Shown here in pieces: positions 16,260-23,589 of a stretch of 64,000 bases of DNA (its first letter is position 1; each line of letters opens with the position of its first letter). The notes below the pieces were generated by a model. That model searched no databases and was not told where the DNA came from. It was given only the letters and a program-made list of their open reading frames with translations. The position numbers were made by a program, and so were the translations under genes. Origin of the DNA: an uncultured Oscillospiraceae bacterium. Lineage in GTDB: Bacteria > Bacillota > Clostridia > Oscillospirales > Ruminococcaceae. The stretch spans positions 1 through 64,000 of the forward strand of contig CAKSPC010000003.1 of the NCBI GenBank assembly GCA_934481445.1, written 5' to 3'.

Positions 16260-17582
16260 TTACTGCTCGCTGAGGATAAACATATCGTAAAGCACGCGGA
16301 TAGCCTTGTCATAGTCAGCCTCGTTTATGCCGACGATGATATTAAGCTCGGAGGAGCCCTGATCTATCATGCGGATGTTGATGTTAGCGTGGGAAAGCGC
16401 TGCGAAAACTCTTGTCGCGGTACCCTTTGCGGAGCGCATTCCTCTGCCAACGACCGCGATAAGCGCGAGGTTGTCGATTATCTCGAAATGGTCGGGCTTA
16501 ACAACGTCGATAAGGCGCTGGGTGAGCTTGTCGCGCTGACCCTCGAGTTCGTGGGAGTTAACAACAACGCTGACTGTGTCGATACCTGTGGGCATATGCT
16601 CGGGGAAGATACCGTGGTTCTCAAGAACCTGAAGCAGTCTTCTCATAAAGCCCTTGTGGGAATTCATTCTGTCCTTTTCGATGGAGATTACGGAGAAATC
16701 CTTCTTGCCTGCGATACCTGTGATGAGGTACTTGCTTGCGGGCTCGGTGCCTGTGGGGACGATGAGGGTGCCTGCGTCCTGCGGCGCGTTGGTGTTCTTG
16801 ATATTGATGGGGATGTTCGCACTTCTTACGGGGAAGATAGCGTCCTCGTGGAGAACGCCCGCGCCCATGTAGGACAGCTCGCGCAGCTCGGAGTAAGTGA
16901 TAACGCTGATACCCTCGGGGTTTTCAACTATTCTGGGGTCGGCAACGAGGAAGCCGCTTACATCCGTCCAGTTTTCGTAGAGGGAAGCGTTTACCGCCTT
17001 AGCCACAACGGAGCCCGTGAAGTCAGAGCCGCCGCGGGAGAAGGTTTTAACGCTGCCGTCGGGCATAGCGCCGTAGAAGCCCGGGATAACCGCCCTGGGG
17101 GTCTTGTCGAGGATAGCGCCGAGGCAGGCGTTGGTGATATCGCCGTCGAAATTGCCCTTGTTGTCGAAGAAGATACCCTTTGCGGCGTCAACGAAAGTGA
17201 AGCCGAGGTAATTTGCGAGGATTATACCGTTGAGGTACTCGCCGCGGCTTGCGGCATAGTCCCTGCCTGCCTGCTCGCGGAAATTAACGCCGATCTTAAC
17301 GAACTCGTCCTCGAGGGAGAGGTCAAGACCGAGGTCGGAGATGATACCGTTGAAGCGCTCTCTGATGGGCGCGAAAGCCAGCGCGAAATCAGCGCCGTTT
17401 GCTACCTCGTCGTAGCAGCGGTACAGCATATCGGTGACCTTTGTGTCCTCCTTGAAACGCTTTCCGGGGGCGGAGGGAACTACATAGCAGCGCTCCTCGT
17501 CCGCGTGGATTATGTCTGCAACTTTCTTGAACTGCTTTGCGTCAGCGAGGGAGCTGCCGCCGAACTTTACAACCTTACTCAT
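16260..17582 (-). CDS. lysC: Aspartate kinase
   Basis: Phosphorylates aspartate, the first step to lysine, threonine, methionine and diaminopimelate. 440 aa. The N-terminal KVVKFGGSSLADAKQFKKV is the ATP/aspartate site. FSRGGSDFTGSVVAKAVNA and YENWTDVSGFLVADPRIV follow, and two ACT domains close the protein (FSVISIEKDRMN..., LALIAVVGRGMRSAKGTATR). This is the monofunctional class with regulatory ACT domains. ATG at 17582 is chosen because it gives the family N-terminus; the ribosome site (GAAAGG) is somewhat distant. It has its own promoter at 17661-17689. The leader is short and holds no lysine riboswitch. Confidence 0.96.
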   Translation of the reverse strand: MSKVVKFGGSSLADAKQFKKVADIIHADEERCYVVPSAPGKRFKEDTKVTDMLYRCYDEVANGADFALAFAPIRERFNGIISDLGLDLSLEDEFVKIGVNFREQAGRDYAASRGEYLNGIILANYLGFTFVDAAKGIFFDNKGNFDGDITNACLGAILDKTPRAVIPGFYGAMPDGSVKTFSRGGSDFTGSVVAKAVNASLYENWTDVSGFLVADPRIVENPEGISVITYSELRELSYMGAGVLHEDAIFPVRSANIPINIKNTNAPQDAGTLIVPTGTEPASKYLITGIAGKKDFSVISIEKDRMNSHKGFMRRLLQVLENHGIFPEHMPTGIDTVSVVVNSHELEGQRDKLTQRLIDVVKPDHFEIIDNLALIAVVGRGMRSAKGTATRVFAALSHANINIRMIDQGSSELNIIVGINEADYDKAIRVLYDMFILSEQ

Positions 17583-17660
17583 GATACCGTTGAACCTTTC
17601 TTTTTTTGATTTATATAATATGATGCGGGACTGTTCCGTCGATAAACCATATATATTTTT

Positions 17661-17689
17661 ATCATAACATATTTTTAACCAAATTGCAA
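17661..17689 (-). promoter_or_regulatory. SigA promoter of lysC
   Basis: TTGCAA (17684-17689), 17-base spacer, TATGAT (17661-17666) on the minus strand, about 75 bases before the lysC ATG. Confidence 0.75.
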
Positions 17690-17721
17690 GAGATGAACCC
17701 GAAATTTGCATATTTTCGGGC

Positions 17722-17754
17722 AAAAAAAGGCTCCCCGCATTGCTGCGGGGAGCC
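17722..17754 (-). terminator. Flagellin terminator
   Basis: GGCTCCCCGCA and TGCGGGGAGCC pair around a four-base loop and are followed on the minus strand by seven T. It is 130 bases downstream of the flagellin stop and upstream of the lysC promoter. Confidence 0.92.
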
Positions 17755-17838
17755 GAAGTGCACTTTTATCAGTTTTTAAGCCGCTTTCAGGCAGCCCTCA
17801 TGCCGGATACGCAATGCAGGGGCATTGCAATCAAGCCG

Positions 17839-17885
17839 CGTTCGCGTAAGCGAACGTGAGAATCGAAAATCGAAGATTTTCGATT
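17839..17885. repeat. Two small inverted repeats after flagellin
   Basis: CGTTCGC/GCGAACG (17839-17856) and AATCGAAAATC/GATTTTCGATT (17861-17885). The second overlaps the flagellin stop codon. They could protect the 3' end of the message. No T-run follows, so they are not the terminator. Confidence 0.6.
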
Positions 17886-19599
17886 AGCCGAGGAGCTGGA
17901 GAACGGACTGAGGCTGCTGATTTGCCTGAGCGAGCATAGACTGAGCTGCCTGCTGAAGGATGTTGTACTTGGTGTAGTTCATCATCTCGGAAGCCATATC
18001 TGTGTCGCGGATAGCGGACTCAGCTTCTGTCAGGTTGGTAGAAGTTGTAGTCAGGTTGTCGATCTTGTGTTCCAGTCTGTTCTGAGTTGCACCGAATGTT
18101 GCACGAACCATGGAAACCTTGTTGATGGCGTTGTCGATCTTATCGATAGCTGCATTAGCATCTTCTGCTGTTGCGAGCGACAGATTCTTAGTGTTCAGAC
18201 CGTCAGCTCTAGAGGAGATGTTCATGTTAGCCTTGAGTTCGCCCATACCATCTGTCTTATAGGAGAATGTAAAGTTTACACTATCCTTTGTTCTAGAGCC
18301 TGTCTGCAGAGTAAGCTGATCTGTGTAGGTCAGAGGAGCTGTTGCAGCAACATTGGAGTTAGCCTGGGAAACCTTGCTCTCCGGTTCAACCAGTTCAACG
18401 CCGGAAGACTTAGCAGGTGTGTAGGAAGCTGCAGTTGTTAAGAACTCAGTCTTTACAGTGCCTGCTGTTGTTTTAGTAGCAGCGGTCAGAGTGCCCTTTG
18501 TGAGAGTACCAAGTTTTGTTGTTGCACCAGAAGCATCCTTATAAGTGATGGTACCATCATCCTTGCCTAAAATGATTGTGCTACCATCCTTGTAAGTGAG
18601 AAGAGTGCCGCCAGCTGTATAGTCAACACCATTTACAGATGTAGAACCGATTGCACCAGCACCTGTAACATTTGTTTCAACGGACAGCTTGTTAAGGTAA
18701 TTTGTTGCATCAGCAAGTCTGTCGCTAGTGATCTCAGCATCTGTAACATCAACCTTTAATGTCGGACCAGTAAATGTACCATCGGTAACCATGGTACCCT
18801 TATCGGTGTTTGTACCTATTGTATCAGCGGTCTGACCAACAGCAACCTTAGGCTTTGTGAAGTTAACTGTGATTGTGTCACCTGTAACGATTTTGGTTGT
18901 ATCAACAGAGATAACCGCACCATCATAAGTGAAACCACCAGTCTTGTCTGTATTGTTAGTCGGCTGGCTTAATGCAGTTTCATTAGCTTCCCATGTAACA
19001 GTACCATCATCATTCTTGGTAGCGGTAAATGTAACCGTTTCCTCGTTTGTTGCAGCGTACTTATCAGTTGCAATACCATTTACATAGCCTCCAGCTGTGC
19101 CAACCTGCTGTGCCTGACGAGTAGAATTTACGTAGTCAAACTTGCCGTTAGCAGCCTTAACACCGTCAGCCATTTCGCCGCCGTTAAGCATAACAGTACC
19201 GTTGAAGTCAGTATCAGCGATCTGATCAAGTTCGTCGTTCAGCTGATTGAATTCAAGCTGAATAGCGTCGCGGTCAACCTCGTTCTGATATGTACCGTTA
19301 GCGGACTCGGAAGCCAGCTCCTTCATTCTCTGAAGAATGGTGTGAGATTCGTTTGCAGCGCCCTCGTATGTCTGGATCATGTTGATACCGTCCTGAGAGT
19401 TGCGAACTGCCTGGTTCAGGCCGCGGATCTGGGATCTCATCTTCTCGGAAATTGCCAGACCTGCAGCGTCGTCGCCTGCACGGTTGATTCTGTAACCGGA
19501 AGAAAGCTTCTCAGAAGACTTCTTCAGACCGGATACGTTAGAGTTGAGCTTGTTGTACGCGGACATCGCGTTTAAGTTGTGCTGTACTACCATTCCCAT
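17884..19599 (-). CDS. Flagellin
   Basis: The structural subunit of the flagellar filament, exported by the flagellar type III route. 571 aa. The conserved N-terminal coiled coil (MVVQHNLNAMSAYNKLNSN, LSSGYRINRAGDDAAGLAIS) and C-terminal coil (ATFGATQNRLEHKIDNL, ESAIRDTDMASEMMNYTK, ILQQAAQSMLAQANQQPQSV) are both intact. About 170-490 is a variable Thr/Gly/Asp/Lys-rich domain with lower GC than its neighbours, as expected of the surface-exposed part. ATG at 19599 (MGMVVQ) is preceded by AAGGAGG at eight bases; the frame is open further up but that is leader. Driven by a SigD promoter at 19744-19770. No other flagellar genes are in the window. Confidence 0.97.
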   Translation of the reverse strand: MGMVVQHNLNAMSAYNKLNSNVSGLKKSSEKLSSGYRINRAGDDAAGLAISEKMRSQIRGLNQAVRNSQDGINMIQTYEGAANESHTILQRMKELASESANGTYQNEVDRDAIQLEFNQLNDELDQIADTDFNGTVMLNGGEMADGVKAANGKFDYVNSTRQAQQVGTAGGYVNGIATDKYAATNEETVTFTATKNDDGTVTWEANETALSQPTNNTDKTGGFTYDGAVISVDTTKIVTGDTITVNFTKPKVAVGQTADTIGTNTDKGTMVTDGTFTGPTLKVDVTDAEITSDRLADATNYLNKLSVETNVTGAGAIGSTSVNGVDYTAGGTLLTYKDGSTIILGKDDGTITYKDASGATTKLGTLTKGTLTAATKTTAGTVKTEFLTTAASYTPAKSSGVELVEPESKVSQANSNVAATAPLTYTDQLTLQTGSRTKDSVNFTFSYKTDGMGELKANMNISSRADGLNTKNLSLATAEDANAAIDKIDNAINKVSMVRATFGATQNRLEHKIDNLTTTSTNLTEAESAIRDTDMASEMMNYTKYNILQQAAQSMLAQANQQPQSVLQLLG

Positions 19600-19743
19600 A
19601 GTAATATCCTCCTTGAATTTGTTTCGCCCCGCGTCGGAATCATTCCTTGGGGCATTTGAGTTAAATGGTTTGTTCCTTTTGTGCACCTAAAGAAACGTGG
19701 AAAAGAGAACTTTTCCGTTGGCTTTTCAGCCGTCACAACTATT

Positions 19744-19770
19744 ATATCGGCAGGATTTTCTTAAACTTTA
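19744..19770 (-). promoter_or_regulatory. SigD (sigma-28) promoter of flagellin
   Basis: On the minus strand TAAA (19767-19770), exactly 15 bases, then GCCGATAT (19744-19751). This matches the late flagellar consensus TAAA-N15-GCCGATAA at 11 of 12 positions. The leader to the ATG is about 140 bases and contains a GGAAAAG/CTTTTCC hairpin near 19690-19707. Confidence 0.92.
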
Positions 19771-19821
19771 GTGTTTTTCGGAAAAAATTTTAAAAATTTT
19801 TTTGTTTTTTTATCACATATC

Positions 19822-19852
19822 ACAAAAATGCCCGCGGGGAAGCCCCGCGAGC
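19822..19852 (-). terminator. Terminator of the metal-efflux operon
   Basis: CGCGGGG-ctt-CCCCGCG (19833-19849) followed on the minus strand by GGCATTTTTGTG, a few bases after the P-type ATPase stop. Confidence 0.8.
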
Positions 19853-19859
19853 CATGTTG

Positions 19860-21740
19860 TCATAAATTCTTCGTCTGCATTGCGCGCATTGCGTTGAGTA
19901 TCGCGATGATCGCCACGCCGACGTCCGCGAACACCGCCGCCCACATATTTCCTATGCCGATGGTGGTGAGCGCCATGATGCCTATTTTTATCGTCAGCGC
20001 GAAAATAATGTTCTGCATAACGATAGTGTGGGTTTTCCGCGCGATTTTGACCGCCACGGGGAGGTTTTCGATATTGTCGTTCATCAGCACGATATCAGCC
20101 GCTTCGATAGCCGCGTCGCTGCCCAGACCGCCCATTGCGATGCCGACATCTGCGCGGGCGAGCGCGGGGGCGTCGTTCATGCCGTCGCCGACGAAAACAA
20201 GGCTGCTCTTTGCGGGCTTTTCCGCATACAGCTTTTCGACCATAGCGACCTTACCGTCGGGAAGAAGCTCGGTATGGCATTCGTCGATTCCGACCTCCGC
20301 CGCGACTGCCTCGCCGGTTGCCTTTCGGTCGCCTGTGAGCATAACTGTCTTTGCCGCTCCAAGATGTTTCAGTTCCGCGAGGGCGGGCTTTGAGCCCTCC
20401 TTGACTTCATCGGAGATAACGAGATAGCCCGCATAAACTCCGTCCGCGGCGCAGTGAACCACCGTGCCCGTGACGGACGTATCGGTATATGCGGCGCCGA
20501 TTTCTTTCATCAGTCGTGGATTACCGACGGAAACGATCTTACCGCCGATCTGTGCTTTCACGCCGAAGCCTGCGATCTCCTGTGCATTTTCCGCTTCGGG
20601 GATATCGCCGTGCTTCCTGGCGGCGTTCACGATGGATAATGCGATGGGGTGGTTGGAGCAGCTTTCCGCCGCGGCGCACATGTTAAGCAGTTCGCTTTCG
20701 GAAACGCCGCCTGCGGGGTGTATTTCGGAAACCGCGAAGCTTCCCTTTGTAAGTGTACCTGTTTTATCGAAAACATATGTCTGCGCAACGGAGAGAGCCT
20801 CGAGGTAATTCGCGCCCTTTACCATGATACCGCGCTTTGAAGCGCCGCCGATGCCGCCAAAATAGGACAGCGGCACGGAGATCACCAGCGCGCAGGGGCA
20901 GCTTACGACAAGGAACGTCAGCGCCTTGTAAATCCAGCCGCTCCAGTTGCCGACGAACAGCGGGGGAACAACGGCAAGCAGCAGCGCGCAGATAACCACG
21001 ATAGGCGTATAAACGCGGGCGAAGCGGGTGATAAAGTTCTCGGTTTTCGCCTTGTTTTCGCTGGAGTTCTCGACCAGTTCGAGAATCTTAGCAACGGTGG
21101 AGTCGGAATACGGACGGCTTACCCTTATTCTTAAAAGGCCGTCTGTATTGATACAGCCGCTTATTACCTCGTCGCCGACGGTGACTTCGCGCAGGGCGCT
21201 TTCGCCGGTCAGCGCGGAGGTATTCAGCCCGCTGGAGCCGAAAATGACCTCGCCGTCAAGCGGCACGCGCTCGCCGGGCTTTACGGTGATTATATCGCCG
21301 GTATTGACCTCGGACGGGTCTACCTGAACGGTTTCGCCGCCGCGCTCGAGGTTTGCGTATTCGGGGTTGATATCCATCATATCGCTGATGGATTTGCGGG
21401 ATTTGCCGACGGCAACGGACTGGAACAGTTCGCCGACCTGATACAGTATCATAACGGCGCCGCCCTCGTCGTACTCGCCTATCACCATCGCGCCTATGCT
21501 GGCTATAGCCATAAGGAAGTTCTCATCGAACACCTGACCGTGGGCGATGTTGCGGATAGCTTTCCACAGGATATCCCAGCCGATAACGAGATAGGAAGCC
21601 GCGAAGATAACGAGCCGGATTATTCCCGCAAGGCTCCATCTGTCCTCCGTCGGGAACACCTTTGTCAGCACGAATCCGATTATCCATATCACTGCTGCCG
21701 CGATAATCCTGGCGAGCATTTTTTTCTGTTTCTTGCTCAT
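19860..21740 (-). CDS. cadA: Cadmium/zinc-type P1B ATPase
   Basis: Pumps divalent heavy metals (Cd, Zn, perhaps Pb or Co) out of the cell with ATP. 626 aa. Motifs: TGES in the actuator domain (LTGESALREV), the membrane CPC in LVVSCPCALVISVPL, the phosphorylation site DKTGTLTKG, the nucleotide HP in SNHPIALS, and the hinge GDGMNDAPALA. Two helices plus three pairs are visible. It lacks the N-terminal metal-binding domain of most CadA proteins; that domain is encoded separately by the 73-aa gene upstream. ATG at 21740 is favoured over GTG at 21749 because GGAGAGG then has eight bases of spacing. Last gene of the ArsR-type operon. Confidence 0.95.
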   Translation of the reverse strand: MSKKQKKMLARIIAAAVIWIIGFVLTKVFPTEDRWSLAGIIRLVIFAASYLVIGWDILWKAIRNIAHGQVFDENFLMAIASIGAMVIGEYDEGGAVMILYQVGELFQSVAVGKSRKSISDMMDINPEYANLERGGETVQVDPSEVNTGDIITVKPGERVPLDGEVIFGSSGLNTSALTGESALREVTVGDEVISGCINTDGLLRIRVSRPYSDSTVAKILELVENSSENKAKTENFITRFARVYTPIVVICALLLAVVPPLFVGNWSGWIYKALTFLVVSCPCALVISVPLSYFGGIGGASKRGIMVKGANYLEALSVAQTYVFDKTGTLTKGSFAVSEIHPAGGVSESELLNMCAAAESCSNHPIALSIVNAARKHGDIPEAENAQEIAGFGVKAQIGGKIVSVGNPRLMKEIGAAYTDTSVTGTVVHCAADGVYAGYLVISDEVKEGSKPALAELKHLGAAKTVMLTGDRKATGEAVAAEVGIDECHTELLPDGKVAMVEKLYAEKPAKSSLVFVGDGMNDAPALARADVGIAMGGLGSDAAIEAADIVLMNDNIENLPVAVKIARKTHTIVMQNIIFALTIKIGIMALTTIGIGNMWAAVFADVGVAIIAILNAMRAMQTKNL

Positions 21741-21770
21741 TGCCGTCACCTCTCCGATGTTATTAAAAAA

Positions 21771-21992
21771 TTACTTGAGGATCACGGTGCAGTCGGGCTC
21801 AACCTTCTTTATGCAGTCGACCGCACGCTTTACGACTTCGTCGAATTCCGCGTCGTCCGCTTCGATGGTCATTTTCTGCGTCATGAAGCTTACGGAAGCG
21901 TCCTTAACGCCGTCGAGCTTCTTGATGGCTGTTTCCATTTTTGCGGCGCAGTTCGCACAGTCGAGGTCTTCGAGCTTGAATGTCTTTTTCAT
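21771..21992 (-). CDS. Free-standing heavy-metal-associated (HMA) domain protein
   Basis: A 73-aa soluble protein of the ferredoxin-like HMA fold. The metal site is LEDLDCANCAAKMETA (CxxC at about 13-16), and the rest (KKLDGVKDASVSFMTQKMTI) fits the family. It lies 30 bases upstream of the P-type ATPase that lacks such a domain, so the usual CadA protein is split in two here and this is probably its metal chaperone or regulatory partner. AAAGGATAAAAAAATA precedes the ATG. Confidence 0.93.
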   Translation of the reverse strand: MKKTFKLEDLDCANCAAKMETAIKKLDGVKDASVSFMTQKMTIEADDAEFDEVVKRAVDCIKKVEPDCTVILK

Positions 21993-22041
21993 TATTTTTT
22001 TATCCTTTCTTCAATGCGGGGGTCTGCCCCGGAATTGTTTT

Positions 22042-22641
22042 TTACAGCGGCTTTTTTATCACCGCAAATGTACAGGGTATTCTGCCGCGGATAAGCTTTG
22101 CCTTTACGTCGTAACCCGTTTCAAGGAGCATATCCTTGTATTCCTGCGGGGTGTAGTCGTGCTCTGGGGAGAAGCCCGCGAGCTTATAAAGCCTTATCAG
22201 CATGGGGTCTTTGGTTATCGAAGTGAATGTTGGCAGGAGAAGTTTTCCGCCCTTTTTTGTAACGCGGTAAAGTTCCCTCACTGCCGCCTGCGGGTCTGTA
22301 AGCAGGTGCAGAACATTTCCCGCTATAACGACGTCGTAGGTTTCGTCGGGGTCGTCGAGGCGGAAGAGATTTCGCACTTCAAATTCAATGTTCTGCGCCC
22401 CGCGGGAAGCCGCCTTTTTGCGTGCGTTCGCGAGCATTTTCTCGGAAAGGTCGGTGCAGAGCACGCTTTCCGCCTTTTTCGCCGCCGCGAGGGAAAGCGC
22501 TCCCGTGCCCGCCGCGCAGTCCAGAACTTTTGCGCCCTCGGGCACCATCCGCTCCACTGTGGCTGTCATTTCGTTGTAAACCGAGCTGTTTATCGCCTCC
22601 GCGGCGTCGTACAGGTCGGAAATTTTATCCCAGAAATCCAT
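22042..22641 (-). CDS. Class I SAM-dependent methyltransferase
   Basis: A 199-aa methyltransferase of the UbiE-like group. Motif I is AKVLDCAAGTGALSLAAA, with the acidic loop SVLCTDLSEKML, and NVLHLLTDPQAAVRELYRVT matches the post-motif region. The substrate is unknown. It is the second gene of the ArsR-controlled metal operon, 15 bases after the repressor, and similar methyltransferases occur in clostridial metal loci. That suggests methylation of a metal-linked compound, but this is inference. Confidence 0.88.
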   Translation of the reverse strand: MDFWDKISDLYDAAEAINSSVYNEMTATVERMVPEGAKVLDCAAGTGALSLAAAKKAESVLCTDLSEKMLANARKKAASRGAQNIEFEVRNLFRLDDPDETYDVVIAGNVLHLLTDPQAAVRELYRVTKKGGKLLLPTFTSITKDPMLIRLYKLAGFSPEHDYTPQEYKDMLLETGYDVKAKLIRGRIPCTFAVIKKPL

Positions 22642-22656
22642 TATCGTAACCTCCCG

Positions 22657-23013
22657 TTATTCGGAAATATGCTCCAGCCCCTGACGGAGTATGGTGTTCA
22701 CATGGTCGTCCGCGAGGGCGTAGAAAACTGTCTTGCCCTCCCGACGGAAGCTTACCAGCTCGGCGTTTTTGAGTATCTTGAGCTGGTGCGAAACCGCCGA
22801 GGAGGTCATCCCGACCACCGTGGAGAGATCGCACACGCACAGTTCGCCTGCGCTGAGGGCACTTAGTATCTTTATTCTCGTGGAATCCCCGAAAACCTTG
22901 AAAAGCTCCGCGAGGTCTATAAGCTGGTCGTCCCCGGGCATCCTTGCGGATATCGTTTTTATCGTGTCGGGGTGCGCGCACATGAAGTCGCAGTGGGGGA
23001 TGTCGTTTATCAT
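22657..23013 (-). CDS. cadC: ArsR/SmtB-family metal repressor, CadC type
   Basis: A 118-aa winged-helix repressor released from DNA by metals. It has both known sensor sites. The alpha3N site is formed by Cys8 and Cys12 (PHCDFMC) with Cys59 and Cys61 (ELCVCDL), the Cd/Pb site of CadC. The alpha5 site is D102-x-H104 with H115-x-x-E118, the zinc site of SmtB/CzrA. The recognition helix is MTSSAVSHQLKILKNAELV. ATG at 23013 has GGAGCATAAA in front. An ORF extends to 23064, but those codons cover the operator. First gene of the operon and almost certainly autoregulated. Confidence 0.93.
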   Translation of the reverse strand: MINDIPHCDFMCAHPDTIKTISARMPGDDQLIDLAELFKVFGDSTRIKILSALSAGELCVCDLSTVVGMTSSAVSHQLKILKNAELVSFRREGKTVFYALADDHVNTILRQGLEHISE

Positions 23014-23049
23014 TTTATGCTCCGTTTCCCATTTTATCAGATATTCATT

Positions 23050-23063
23050 TGAACAACTGTTCA
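23050..23063. promoter_or_regulatory. CadC/SmtB-type operator
   Basis: TGAACAACTGTTCA, a perfect inverted repeat of TGAACA with a two-base centre, typical of ArsR/SmtB operators. It lies just after the expected transcription start and before the repressor ATG, where a bound dimer would block RNA polymerase. Confidence 0.82.
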
Positions 23064-23076
23064 TTTATTTGATTGT

Positions 23077-23105
23077 ATTATATATCAATTATGCTGATTT
23101 GTCAA
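23077..23105 (-). promoter_or_regulatory. SigA promoter of the metal-efflux operon
   Basis: TTGACA (23100-23105), 17-base spacer, TATAAT (23077-23082) on the minus strand: full consensus, as expected for a promoter kept silent by a repressor. Confidence 0.92.
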
Positions 23106-23134
23106 TAGGGTTTCGGGAAAAAAATAAAAAAATT

Positions 23135-23151
23135 CCCGCTTTTTTGGCGGG
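23135..23151 (-). terminator. Terminator insulating the metal operon
   Basis: CCCGC-caaaaaa-GCGGG followed on the minus strand by AATTTTTTTATTTTTTT. It lies just upstream of the cadC promoter and would stop read-through from the TerB-domain gene. Confidence 0.75.
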
Positions 23152-23171
23152 TTAATATACACTTAATGCTT

Positions 23172-23320
23172 AATGCTATCACGGCAGGGAGTTGCAACAG
23201 ACTGTGGGGGCAAAACTCTTACGTTTTCGGAACAAACGTTCCGTTTGTACCTCCCACACTTTCTTTAGCAACTATCACCCCTCGACCGCGCGTATGTGCG
23301 CCAATAAGACTAAATGCCAC
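23172..23320 (+). repeat. Modular intergenic repeat, copy A
   Basis: Diverged copy. It has the head GCTATCACGGCAGGGAGTTG, then CAACAGACTGTGGGGG, the insert-like GGAACAAACGTTCCGTTTGT shared with the copy at 30474-30935, then TTTAGCAACTATCACC and CCTCGACCGCGCGTATG, a shortened end module. It fills part of the gap between the TerB-domain gene and the metal operon. Confidence 0.7.
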
Positions 23321-23333
23321 CAAAAAGGAGAAA

Positions 23334-23360
23334 ACCCCCGCAGCGTGCAACTGCGGGGGT
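23334..23360 (-). terminator. Terminator downstream of the TerB-domain gene
   Basis: ACCCCCGCAG/CTGCGGGGGT pair around a seven-base loop and are followed on the minus strand by TTTTCTCCTTTTT. Confidence 0.7.
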
Positions 23361-23589
23361 GTGGTCTTTCATGCGAAAAAAGGAAGGAAAACGCACAAAA
23401 GATCGGGGGAGGTATATTTATGTAAAACGACATTGACTTCTCGGTGCCCCGTGCTTCTCGGTAGGCTCCGCGTCGTGTGCCGCTTGTTCGGTGTCTGTAT
23501 CTTTAATGTGATTATATAATACAGCACTAATTTGATTAAACCATAACGAAAATGTGAAAATGCAATGAAATCACAGCCACCGAACATAT

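Noticed and set aside
17583-17660. A lysine riboswitch before lysC
   Set aside because: The leader is about 75 bases, too short for the aptamer, and lacks its conserved stretches.
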